Program-made: the position numbers and the translations under genes
The notes under the pieces: model-generated
Database searches by the model: none
Told to the model about the DNA's origin: nothing
What the model saw: only the letters and a program-made list of their open reading frames with translations
In this document: positions 19,673 through 30,970 of the stretch, one piece after another
Position numbering within the stretch: position 1 is the stretch's first letter
Layout: each line of letters begins with the position of its first letter
Assembly (NCBI RefSeq): GCF_030161255.1
Contig: NZ_BSPX01000017.1
Location: forward strand, 1-64,000
Origin: Zoogloea oryzae
GTDB lineage: Bacteria > Pseudomonadota > Gammaproteobacteria > Burkholderiales > Rhodocyclaceae
Reading direction: 5' to 3'
DNA: 64,000 bases

Positions 19673-20466
19673 ATGCCCCGATGACCACCAACATCCCGTT
19701 CTATGAAGCCGCCGGCAACGAAGTGGAAGTCTTCGAGCAGGCCTGGAAGAATCGCCTGCCGCTGATCATCAAGGGCCCCACCGGCGTGGGCAAGACCCGC
19801 TTCGTCGCCCACATGGCGGCGCGGCTGGGGCTGCCGCTGTACACCGTGGCCTGCCACGACGACCTCACCGCCGCCGATCTGGTCGGCCGCCACCTGCTGG
19901 GCGACGGCCAGACGGTGTGGTGCGACGGCCCGCTCACCCGCGCGGTGCGCGAAGGCGGCATCTGCTATCTGGATGAAGTGGTCGAAGCCCGCCGCGACAC
20001 CACGGTGGTGATCCACCCGCTGGCCGACGATCGCCGCGTGCTGCCCATCGAGCGCACCGGCGAACTGCTCCACGCGCCCGACAACTTCATGCTGGTGATG
20101 TCCTACAACCCCGGCTACCAGAATTTCCTGAAGGGCCTCAAGCCCTCCACCCGCCAGCGCTTCATCAGCCTGCGCTTCGAGTTTCCCAGCGCGGCGCGGG
20201 AGGAATCCATCCTGCTGGGCGAAGCCGCCTGCGACCCGATGCTGGCGAAGCAGCTCGTCTCCATCGCCGCCCGCCTGCGCAGCCTGAAAGATGTGGATCT
20301 GGAAGAAGTCGTGTCCACCCGCCTGCTGGTCTACGCCGCCAAGCTGGTGAAGGTCGGCCTCGACCCCATCGAAGCCTGCCGCTCGGCGCTGGTGGAAAGC
20401 CTCACCGACGACGCCGACGTGGCCGACGCGCTGCTGGAAGTGGTGCGGGCGACGTTTGGGCGGTGA
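19669..20466 (+). CDS. norQ: NorQ, MoxR-type AAA+ ATPase for NO reductase maturation
   Basis: 265 residues. Walker A GPTGVGKT at 36-43, Walker B ICYLDEV (~100), and MSYNPGYQ sensor-1 region, as in the CbbQ/NorQ family. With its von Willebrand-A partner NorD it remodels the NorCB complex, probably to insert the non-haem iron. The expected norD does not follow: the next gene is on the other strand and unrelated, so norD must be elsewhere or replaced. Start ATG overlaps the norF stop, indicating translational coupling. Confidence 0.9.
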   Translation: MNAPMTTNIPFYEAAGNEVEVFEQAWKNRLPLIIKGPTGVGKTRFVAHMAARLGLPLYTVACHDDLTAADLVGRHLLGDGQTVWCDGPLTRAVREGGICYLDEVVEARRDTTVVIHPLADDRRVLPIERTGELLHAPDNFMLVMSYNPGYQNFLKGLKPSTRQRFISLRFEFPSAAREESILLGEAACDPMLAKQLVSIAARLRSLKDVDLEEVVSTRLLVYAAKLVKVGLDPIEACRSALVESLTDDADVADALLEVVRATFGR

Positions 20467-20487
20467 CGGCAGGCGGCATCGCGAGCA

Positions 20488-20949
20488 CTAACGCTGCAGC
20501 GGCGCGAGCACGAGTCGAACGCCTGCGGCTGCAGCCAGGTCTGCAAGACGACTGCGCTGCGCCTCATCGTCCAGCACCACGAGCAAAGACACGTCGGACA
20601 CAGCCTTACCCTTGACGTCCTCCAACGCCCGGGCAACTGTTGCTGCAGTCAGGGCGTCATCGTCGCCGACAACCCCCAAGACCTTCACCTTAAATTTGCC
20701 CTCAAAGAACTGCCGCACGACACCGGAATTCCCCGAGGGAACGCCGGAATTGAGGGCGCCAACCATCAGCATCGTGGCGAGCGCATTATTGGCCTCCTCA
20801 ATGCTGACCACCGTCACCGAGTTCTGACCTTGCTCGGCCGCCAGCCCCATGATCCGCTGGTGCTTGGTTTGAGACAGCGGATCAGCAAGAGCGACAACCG
20901 AAATCAGGCTGGCAGCCAGAAAAACCAGCAAGTTACGCAAGCAAAACAT
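20488..20949 (-). CDS. Hypothetical exported protein
   Basis: 153 residues from ATG 20949 (a longer start at 20988 is possible). Signal peptide MFCLRNLLVFLAASLISVVALA. The mature domain alternates predicted strands and helices with a Gly-rich stretch (ALNSGVPSGNSGV) and an Asp-rich DDDALTAATVARALEDVKG. No family recognised. Base composition is lower in G+C than its neighbours and the flank 20950-21049 is AT-rich, hinting at acquisition or weak selection. No clear ribosome site. Confidence 0.5.
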   Translation of the reverse strand: MFCLRNLLVFLAASLISVVALADPLSQTKHQRIMGLAAEQGQNSVTVVSIEEANNALATMLMVGALNSGVPSGNSGVVRQFFEGKFKVKVLGVVGDDDALTAATVARALEDVKGKAVSDVSLLVVLDDEAQRSRLADLAAAAGVRLVLAPLQR

Positions 20950-21049
20950 ATATAAATAACACCAGCAATGAATTAAGCCATTCATCATACCCGATGTTAT
21001 TTACGACGATCAAATACAGCGGCGATCAGCGCAGAGGTGGAAAACCCAC

Positions 21050-21631
21050 TCAATCCACTTTCGCTATGTGCTTGCGACCCGTTTGCGTGCGCGCGAGCTT
21101 GCCGTCGCGCATCAGCAGTCCGATCACACTGTACGAGAGGTAGTCCTTCGAACCGCCGCCATAGTCGCTGCGCAAACCCAGCAAGCTGGCGGCGTCTGAG
21201 TTGGAAATCCCCTGGGGGTTGGCCTTCGCCAGCTCGAGCACCGCATCCTTCAGCAGCGCCAGCCCGACCTGGGCCTTCTCGCGGACGCCCGTGGGGACGA
21301 CCACCGTCGCACGGGCTTTTCGGGCAAGCCCCGACGGCATGACGGCGTTTGTCAGCGAGCCGCCGGTTTCGATCGTCCCGAAGGCCGCGATCAGTTCGGC
21401 TTCGATCTTGAGCGCCTGCGCCTCGGTCAGCGTATCCACGAGCCGGACGACCAGCACCTTGGCCCCCGCGGCTTCGATCTCCTTGATCCGCTGGCCCTTG
21501 AGCGAGTCGTCAGGATTGACCAGATGGTCGTGGGCGCGCGTGCCGGTGCCCTTGCCGATGTAGAACGGCAGGGCCGGCGACTGCCGGGGGTCTTTCAGGG
21601 CATAGACGTAGTACGACGTATCCGTGCTCAT
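21050..21631 (-). CDS. GIY-YIG nuclease-domain protein (LEM-3-like)
   Basis: 193 residues. N-terminal half: YYVYALKDPR followed by FYIGKGTGTRAHDHL gives the two halves of the GIY-YIG motif and the catalytic Arg, in the spacing of LEM-3-like GIY-YIG domains. EAELIAAFG may supply the metal-binding Glu. The C-terminal ~80 residues are helical (NSDAASLLGLRSDYGGGSKDY) and could bind DNA in a winged fold. A good GGGGGA ribosome site precedes the ATG. It may be a structure-specific nuclease or a solitary defence or repair protein; no partner is adjacent. Confidence 0.8.
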   Translation of the reverse strand: MSTDTSYYVYALKDPRQSPALPFYIGKGTGTRAHDHLVNPDDSLKGQRIKEIEAAGAKVLVVRLVDTLTEAQALKIEAELIAAFGTIETGGSLTNAVMPSGLARKARATVVVPTGVREKAQVGLALLKDAVLELAKANPQGISNSDAASLLGLRSDYGGGSKDYLSYSVIGLLMRDGKLARTQTGRKHIAKVD

Positions 21632-21661
21632 GGTCGAATCCCCCGGATCCTGCTCGATCGC

Positions 21662-25375
<3,714 letters not shown>

Positions 25376-25410
25376 GGCGGTTCCTAAAAAAATCGGCCGG
25401 GGCGCGCAAA

Positions 25411-25453
25411 GAAAAACGGCGCAACAAACCTGGCAAGGTTTGTGAGCGCCGTT
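25411..25453 (-). terminator. Intrinsic terminator in the metH leader (riboswitch expression platform)
   Basis: On the minus strand AACGGCGC pairs with GCGCCGTT and ACAAACC with GGTTTGT around loop TTGCCA; the hairpin is followed by TTTCTTTG. The 5' arm is the same segment that closes the riboswitch pseudoknot, so aptamer folding and termination are mutually exclusive. Confidence 0.85.
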
Positions 25454-25517
25454 GATCGGTTGCCGAGCCTGGCCTGCTGGATGGCTTCATCAGCAGGTCG
25501 CAACGCTCCTCGGCAAG
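25441..25517 (-). promoter_or_regulatory. S-adenosylhomocysteine (SAH) riboswitch controlling metH
   Basis: The minus strand carries the SAH riboswitch core: CCGAGGAGCGTTGCGAC, then a variable hairpin (CTGCTG/CAGCAG), CCAGGCTCGG, and CAACGGCGCTCAC. P1 (TTGCCGAG with CTCGGCAA) and a pseudoknot (GAGCGTTG with CAAC..CGCTC) pair fully. SAH riboswitches are ON switches mostly upstream of ahcY and metH in beta- and gammaproteobacteria. Here SAH binding should hold the CAACGGCGCTC strand in the pseudoknot, prevent the terminator at 25411-25453 and allow metH transcription. Confidence 0.9.
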
Positions 25518-25526
25518 CGGCGGATT

Positions 25527-25772
25527 TTACAAGGGTTTTGGCGTATCCGCCAGCAGTGCGCGGGCGTCGTCGCGCCACCATCCGAGGGCCGCGTAGAAGC
25601 CTTCCCACACGCAGCCGTTGCAGCCTCGGCCGCAGCAGGCGGTGGGCGGCGGGGGCGGGTTGCGGTGGGCCAGCCCACGCCCGGCAAGACGCTCGCGGAT
25701 GGCAGCGATCTGCGCTTCGGCCTCGGCCAGGGTGGCGGGCCGGAAATCAAAGGGGTCGGCGGCGGCGTTCAT
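25527..25772 (-). CDS. Small oxidoreductase-like domain protein (OXLD1-type)
   Basis: 81 residues from ATG 25772. The motif CCGRGCNGCVWEGFYAAL with a preceding Pro run is the Cys-rich core of the oxidoreductase-like domain found alone in bacteria and at the N-terminus of some eukaryotic proteins. Four Cys in CCxxxCxxC suggest metal or Fe-S binding. The biochemical role is unknown. Its stop lies about 10 bases before the metH riboswitch, so read-through could reach metH, but the switch would control it. Confidence 0.75.
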   Translation of the reverse strand: MNAAADPFDFRPATLAEAEAQIAAIRERLAGRGLAHRNPPPPPTACCGRGCNGCVWEGFYAALGWWRDDARALLADTPKPL

Positions 25773-25918
25773 CGGCGGCTCCGGCGGAAAAGGGCGCGAA
25801 CATATCACCGGCGGCCAGCCGGCGAAAGCGCCCGCCCGCCGCCCGTTCATCTGCCCGTCATTGCCCGACAGCCGGTGGGGCCGTAGAATCCCGCCCGACA
25901 CGCCATCGGGAAAGCACC

Positions 25919-26863
25919 TTGGAACCCGTCCATAACATCGTCTTCTTTGGCGAAACCCTGCCGGGCTACGACCGCAGCGTCGCCCGCATACAGCTCCAGA
26001 CCCTGCTCGGATGTTCCCACCAGACCATCCATCAGGTGTTCTCGGGCCAGCGCGTGCGTCTGCGCAAGGGCCTCTCCGCCGTCGAGGCCCAGCGCTACGA
26101 GCTGCGACTGAAGGGGATCGGCCTGAAGGTGGCCATCGACCCGCCCCTGCCGCCCGACATGCTGGACAAGCGCCTCAGCGCCGCCCGCGATGACACCACC
26201 CGCAGCAGCGCCTCGGGCCTGCCCCAGGTGGTCTGCCCGGCCTGTGGCGAGACCCAGTCGCTGCGCACCGTGTGCCGGGCGTGCTCGATCAACATGCCGG
26301 GGTTTCTGGCCGCCCAGGCGGCCAAGAGCGCCAACGCCGCCCAGCCCCAGGGCGCGATGGACAAGACGGTGCCGGTTGCCAGCGAATTCCTCGGCGTCGG
26401 ACTCAACGGGCGCTTCGGTCGCGGCCTGATGTTCCAGAGCTTCCTCGTGGGTCTGACCGCCATCAACCTGGGCCTCATCGCGCTCTTCACGCTCGGCTCC
26501 ATGCCCCTGTGCCTGCTGGCCGGATTCGCCGGCGGGTTCTTCAAGATCCGCGCCCTCATCCGCCGCAGCCACGATCTGGACTGGCGTGGATGGGTGTGGC
26601 TGGCCCAGCTGGTGCCTGTGCTCGGGCTGTATTTCACCTTCAAGCTGGCCTTCTGGCCCGGCCGCGCGGATGCCAACGAATGGGGCCCGCACCGACGCAC
26701 CAGCGTACCGGCCTTCCTGCTGGCGCTGGCCGCATACCTGGGCAGCCTCGGCTATCTCGCCCACGTCGCGCCGGCCGATGCGCCGCTGCTGCCGAGCGAC
26801 GACGCGGGCGCCGTATTCACCCGCGGGGCTGCACCGGCCGCCCCGGGCCGGGCGGCCGGCTGA
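25919..26863 (+). CDS. DUF805 membrane protein with N-terminal regulatory and zinc-ribbon segments
   Basis: 314 residues from a TTG start (25919) with GGGAAAG upstream; no ATG gives the conserved N-terminus. Residues 1-~75 (IVFFGETLPGYDRSVARIQL, then VFSGQRVRLRKGLSAVEAQ) match a small domain that often precedes membrane domains in proteobacteria. CPACGETQ...CRACS is a CxxC-CxxC ribbon. Residues ~160-300 form four helices with DUF805 hallmarks: RRSHDLDWRGWVWL, LAFWPG and NEWGPH. Function unknown; perhaps a membrane quality-control or signalling protein. Confidence 0.75.
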   Translation: MEPVHNIVFFGETLPGYDRSVARIQLQTLLGCSHQTIHQVFSGQRVRLRKGLSAVEAQRYELRLKGIGLKVAIDPPLPPDMLDKRLSAARDDTTRSSASGLPQVVCPACGETQSLRTVCRACSINMPGFLAAQAAKSANAAQPQGAMDKTVPVASEFLGVGLNGRFGRGLMFQSFLVGLTAINLGLIALFTLGSMPLCLLAGFAGGFFKIRALIRRSHDLDWRGWVWLAQLVPVLGLYFTFKLAFWPGRADANEWGPHRRTSVPAFLLALAAYLGSLGYLAHVAPADAPLLPSDDAGAVFTRGAAPAAPGRAAG

Positions 26864-26896
26864 ACAACATCGGCTTGACGGTACGATAATCCGCTC

Positions 26897-28318
26897 ATGA
26901 CTGCCCCCTTGCCCCCCTGGCTGGAAGACTTCCGGGCGCGCCACGACGCGACAGTGATCGAGACCCACATCTCGTGGCTGCTGCTGGCCGGCGCGCTGGC
27001 CTGGAAGATCAAGAAACCGATCAGCCTGCCCTTTCTCGATTACGGCAACGCCGCGCGCCGGCGCTGCTGCTGCGAGGCGGAGCTGCGTCTCAACCGGCAG
27101 TTCGCGCCGGATCTATACCTGGGCACGGAGGCCATCGGCCACAGCGACGACGGCGAGGAATGGGCCGTGCGGATGCGCCGCTTCCCCGAAGCCCAGCGCC
27201 TCGACCACGTGTGCGCCCACGGCCACCTGCGGCTCGACCAGCTGTCGGCCCTGGCGACCACCCTGCACCGCTTTCACACCCGCACCGCGGTGGCCGGCCC
27301 TGAGAGCCCCTTCGGTGAGCCAGCCCAGGTGTTCGCCCAGGCCATCGAGAACTTCACCGAGCTCGTCACCCTGGCGCCAGCGCACGCCGACCGCCTCGCC
27401 GCCCTCGAAGCCTGGACCCGCGACGAGTACGCGCGCATCCGCCCCACCCTCGCCGCCCGCAAGGCGGCCGGACGGGTGCGTGAATGCCACGGCGACCTGC
27501 ACCTGGGCAATCTGGTGCTGCTGGACGACCGGATCACGCCCTTCGACTGCATCGAATTCAACGACAGCCTGCGCTGGATCGACGTGGCCTCGGAGATCGC
27601 CTTCACCTACATCGACCTCCTCGATCACCGGCGCCCCGATCTGGCCACCTGGCTGCTCAACGAGTGGCTGACCGTCTCGGGCGATTTCGAGGCCATGAAG
27701 GTGCTGCGCTTCTATGCGGTGTATCGGGCGATGGTGCGCGCCAAGGTAGCCGGGCTGGGCGGCGAGCGCGAGGGCGTGGACGCCTACCTGCGCCTCGCCG
27801 GCGAGATCGCATCCCCGCCGCCCCCGCGGCTCACCATCACCTTCGGGGTGTCCGGCTCGGGCAAGACCACCGCCAGCGCCGATCTGCTCCTCGCCGATAC
27901 AAGCGCCACCACCCTGCGCCTGCGCTCGGACGTGGAGCGCAAGCGGCTGTTCGGCCTCGGCCCCCTGGACGACAGCCGCGCAGTGCCCGGCGGCATCTAC
28001 ACCCCGGACAGCACCCTGCGCACCTACGCCATGCTCCACGACACCGCCGGACTGCTGCTGTCCGCCGGCTGGTCGGTGGTGGTGGATGCAGCCTTCCTGC
28101 GGCGCGACGAGCGGACGCGCTTCCTCGCCCTTGCCAGCGCCCACGGCGCCCCGATGGGCATCCTGGCCTGCTCGGCACCTGCTGGCGAACTCCGCCGCCG
28201 CCTGCTGGCGCGCCACGGCGACGCGTCGGAAGCCACCGTCGATGTGCTCGACCGGCAGCTTCGCTGGATGGAACCGCTCGACGCCGACGAACAGGCCCGG
28301 GCGGTCGGGCCGGCGTGA
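26897..28318 (+). CDS. Bifunctional aminoglycoside-phosphotransferase-like/AAA ATPase protein
   Basis: 473 residues with two kinase folds. Residues 1-~320 resemble the APH/choline kinase fold: LAWKIKKPI (ATP-binding Lys), then the catalytic loop ECHGDLHLGNLVLL and metal-binding FDCIEFND. Residues ~325-470 are a P-loop kinase with GVSGSGKTT. APH-P-loop fusions of this layout are common and uncharacterised; despite the family name they are not evidence of antibiotic resistance. It probably phosphorylates a small molecule. Starts 33 bases after the DUF805 gene. Confidence 0.85.
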   Translation: MTAPLPPWLEDFRARHDATVIETHISWLLLAGALAWKIKKPISLPFLDYGNAARRRCCCEAELRLNRQFAPDLYLGTEAIGHSDDGEEWAVRMRRFPEAQRLDHVCAHGHLRLDQLSALATTLHRFHTRTAVAGPESPFGEPAQVFAQAIENFTELVTLAPAHADRLAALEAWTRDEYARIRPTLAARKAAGRVRECHGDLHLGNLVLLDDRITPFDCIEFNDSLRWIDVASEIAFTYIDLLDHRRPDLATWLLNEWLTVSGDFEAMKVLRFYAVYRAMVRAKVAGLGGEREGVDAYLRLAGEIASPPPPRLTITFGVSGSGKTTASADLLLADTSATTLRLRSDVERKRLFGLGPLDDSRAVPGGIYTPDSTLRTYAMLHDTAGLLLSAGWSVVVDAAFLRRDERTRFLALASAHGAPMGILACSAPAGELRRRLLARHGDASEATVDVLDRQLRWMEPLDADEQARAVGPA

Positions 28319-28322
28319 CTGA

Positions 28323-28634
28323 CTAGCGCAGGGTACCCACGTAGCGATCCACCGGATGGGTTGCCGCCGGCCGGCCAGCGCGCAGCCGCTCCAGCAGACT
28401 GGCGCGAGCCGGGGTGTCGCTTTCCGGGGGCGGATCGAGCTCCATGGCCGCCCGCAGGCGGTCGCACAGCTCGATGAGTTCGGCATGGCCGGTTTCACCG
28501 GCGAGCCGCACGATCTCCCGGGCGTATTCCTTGTTGCTACGCATGTACTCCACATCGGTGATGCGGTTGGTCACCCGGCGCATGAGTACATGAATGCGGC
28601 CGAGCAGGCCGAGAATGACGGAATCCGATTCCAT
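28323..28634 (-). CDS. Conserved small helical hypothetical protein
   Basis: 103 residues, almost wholly helical and charged: ILGLLGRIHVLMRRVTNRI, then MRSNKEYAREIVRLAGETGH. No Cys, signal peptide or membrane segment. Not a family I recognise. It sits downstream of the nor genes on the same strand, separated from norB by a terminator and a ~240-bp gap in which I see no gene. A role in denitrification is not supported. Confidence 0.55.
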   Translation of the reverse strand: MESDSVILGLLGRIHVLMRRVTNRITDVEYMRSNKEYAREIVRLAGETGHAELIELCDRLRAAMELDPPPESDTPARASLLERLRAGRPAATHPVDRYVGTLR

Positions 28635-28877
28635 GACTGCTCTCTCTGATGTAGGTTTTTAACAAACCCACAGCAAATGCCGTGCCGCCCCGAAACCACG
28701 GGAATCCGGGCTTGCACGGCACGGAAACGCCCCATGACGAAGCATCCCGGATGGCTGAAGCACTGCAGTGGTGCATAAAAGCACTTTGCCACCCGGCGTG
28801 ACGCTGCCTGCACCATGTCATGCCGGAAACCGCCCCCGAAATGGGCATCGCGCGCACCCCACTGCTCGACCAGAAAC

Positions 28878-28901
28878 GAAAAGCCCGGCTTGCGCCGGGC
28901 T
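28878..28901 (-). terminator. Terminator after norB
   Basis: Stem AGCCCGG (28882-28888) with CCGGGCT (28895-28901), followed on the minus strand by TTTTCG. It closes the norCB transcript. Confidence 0.8.
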
Positions 28902-28930
28902 CGTCGTACCAACTTACCACCTGAAACAGC

Positions 28931-30310
28931 TTAGGCTGCGCGGCTCTTGGTCTCGCCGCCCACGAAGAAGCTGGCGATGTAGACCAGCAGGCCCACCAGG
29001 AACATCACGCCAGTGCCTTCACGCAGCCAGTAGAAGATCGCCAGCTGGTCCTGCGCGGCCATGAACGGGATCGGCGTGGCGCTGTAGCGCTGCAGCCAGA
29101 CCTGCAGGATGCCCGCGGCGGTCAGGAACAGGGTGATGAACACCATCGCGACGGTCATCAGCCAGAACGACCACATCTCCATCACCTGCGCCTTTTCGCT
29201 GTTGGCAGCGCGGCCCCGCAGGATCGGCATGGCGTAGCTGATGATGGTGATGACAACCATGGCGTAGGCGCCGTAGAAGGCCATGTGACCGTGAGCCGCG
29301 GTGATCTGCGTGCCATGGGTGTAGTAGTTCACCGGAGCAAGGGTGTGCAGGAAGCCCCACACGCCAGCGCCCAGGAAGGACATCACGCCGGTACCGAGGG
29401 CCCACAGGGTGGCGGCCTTGTTCGGGTGTTCGCGGCGGCGGCGGTTCACCATGTTGAAGGCGAACACGGTCATCGCGAAGAACGGGATCGGCTCGAGGGC
29501 AGAGAACACGGAACCCCACCACTGCCAGTATTCCGGCGTACCGATCCAGAAGTAGTGGTGGCCGGTACCGATGATGCCGGTGACGAGGGTCAGGGTGATG
29601 ATGACGTACAGCCACTTCTCGATCACTTCGCGGTCGACACCGGTCACCTTGACCAGCACGAAGGCCAGCAGTGCACCGAGGATGAGCTCCCAGACGCCTT
29701 CGACCCAGAGGTGCACGACCCACCACCAGAAGTACTTGTCCAGCACCAGGTTGTGCGGGTTGTAGAACGAGAACAGGAACATCACCGCCAGGCCCCACAG
29801 GCCCATCATCAGCACGATGCCGATGGAGGTCTTGCGGCCCTTGAGCATGGTCATGGTCAGGTTGAACAGGAACACCAGCGCGACGACCACGATGCCGATC
29901 TTGGTCAGCAGCGGCTGCTCGAGGAACTCCCGGCCCATCGTCTCGAGGATGTCATTGCCGGTGAACTTCGCCAGGGTGGCGTAGGGCACGAGCAGATAAC
30001 CGAGGATGGTCGCCGCACCGGCGACGAGGAAGACCCAGAACATGAGCAGCGCCAGTTTTGGCGAGTACAGCTCGGTCTCGGCCTCTTCCGGGATCATGTA
30101 GTAGGCCGCGCCCATGAAGCCGAAGAGCAGCCAGACGATCAGCAGGTTGGTGTGGACCATCCGGGCCACGTTGAACGGGATGGCGGGGAACAGGAAGTCG
30201 CCGATCACATACTGCAGGCCCATGATGAGGCCGAACAGGATCTGACCAAGGAACAGCCCGATGGCCGCGATGAAGTATGGCTTCGCGACCGACTGTGAGG
30301 AATATTGCAT
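28931..30310 (-). CDS. norB: NorB, catalytic subunit of cytochrome-c-dependent nitric oxide reductase
   Basis: 459 residues with 12 helices and no extra N-terminal quinol-oxidase extension, so cNor rather than qNor. Conserved haem-copper oxidase ligands are visible: MVHTNLL (His), WWVVHLWVEGVWE with the Glu, GTGHHYFW and HGTQITAAHGHMAFYG. The glutamates near the active site replace the copper chemistry with non-haem iron Fe-B. It reduces two NO to N2O at the cytoplasmic membrane, fed by NorC. Its AAGGGAG ribosome site precedes ATG 30310; norC lies 28 bases upstream. Confidence 0.97.
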   Translation of the reverse strand: MQYSSQSVAKPYFIAAIGLFLGQILFGLIMGLQYVIGDFLFPAIPFNVARMVHTNLLIVWLLFGFMGAAYYMIPEEAETELYSPKLALLMFWVFLVAGAATILGYLLVPYATLAKFTGNDILETMGREFLEQPLLTKIGIVVVALVFLFNLTMTMLKGRKTSIGIVLMMGLWGLAVMFLFSFYNPHNLVLDKYFWWWVVHLWVEGVWELILGALLAFVLVKVTGVDREVIEKWLYVIITLTLVTGIIGTGHHYFWIGTPEYWQWWGSVFSALEPIPFFAMTVFAFNMVNRRRREHPNKAATLWALGTGVMSFLGAGVWGFLHTLAPVNYYTHGTQITAAHGHMAFYGAYAMVVITIISYAMPILRGRAANSEKAQVMEMWSFWLMTVAMVFITLFLTAAGILQVWLQRYSATPIPFMAAQDQLAIFYWLREGTGVMFLVGLLVYIASFFVGGETKSRAA

Positions 30311-30338
30311 GGTTGATAGCTCCCTTTCAGATCGGCAA

Positions 30339-30764
30339 TCAGCCTTCGATGTTGGGCGGCCAGTTGGCAGTGTTGATCTCGGACGTGTACTTCAGGAACT
30401 CGACGAGATCGTTCAGCTGCTGGTCGGTCAGGTGGAAGTTGGGCATCTGGCGACGACCCGGGGCACCCGTGGGCTGGGACTGGATCCAGGCCTTGATGAA
30501 CTCGGGGCCGCGACGCTTGTAGACGTTGCCCAGCTCGGGAGCGAAATACGCGCCCTCACCCAGCAGGGTGTGGCAACCGATGCAGTTATTGACCTCCCAC
30601 ACCTTCTTGCCCGCCGCGACAGCCGGCGTCAGGTTGGCCCGGTTGTCCCGCTTGGGAAGGGTCTGCATCGAATCGAAGGTCAGCGCGATGAACAGGAGCG
30701 CAAAGAAAACAGTGCCCCCGAAGAAGATGTTTCGCGCCATTGATTTTGTGAATGTCCCGCTCAT
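30339..30764 (-). CDS. norC: NorC, membrane-anchored cytochrome c subunit of NO reductase
   Basis: 141 residues: an N-terminal anchor helix (NIFFGGTVFFALLFIALTF) and one haem c motif CIGCH (61-65) with Met ligand in RRQMPNF. It passes electrons from soluble cytochrome c to NorB. A strong GGAGG ribosome site lies 5 bases ahead of the ATG. It is the first gene of norCB under an FNR/Dnr-type box. Confidence 0.97.
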   Translation of the reverse strand: MSGTFTKSMARNIFFGGTVFFALLFIALTFDSMQTLPKRDNRANLTPAVAAGKKVWEVNNCIGCHTLLGEGAYFAPELGNVYKRRGPEFIKAWIQSQPTGAPGRRQMPNFHLTDQQLNDLVEFLKYTSEINTANWPPNIEG

Positions 30765-30809
30765 GGAACCTCCCTGGATGGCATCGCTGCACGACGCAGC
30801 TTGGCCGGG

Positions 30810-30852
30810 ATGGTGCGGGCTGGAGGGGGGACGAGTCCTTGATGGCGGTCAA
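30810..30852 (-). promoter_or_regulatory. FNR/Dnr-type promoter of norCB
   Basis: The box TTGAT-GGCG-GTCAA (plus-strand reading, 30839-30852) differs from the consensus at one base. On the minus strand a -10-like CACCAT is at 30815-30810, which would start transcription near 30804, exactly 41.5 bp from the box centre. The 5' leader of norC would be about 40 nt. This is the geometry of class II activation by FNR, Dnr or NnrR. Confidence 0.78.
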
Positions 30853-30970
30853 GCGGGCCGGGCAGTGGCAGCACCGGACGCCCGCGAGCAGGCGGGAACA
30901 CGCGCCGCGACTGCGTTCTGGCGGCAGCCGCGGGAATGACAAAGGAACGGATTAAGGCTGATTCGGCCGT

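Noticed and set aside
20467..21049. norD downstream of norQ
   Set aside because: The only gene there is on the opposite strand, far too short, and lacks a von Willebrand-A motif.
26897..28318. Aminoglycoside resistance gene
   Set aside because: The APH fold is fused to a P-loop kinase in a chromosomal housekeeping-like context; nothing indicates drug modification.
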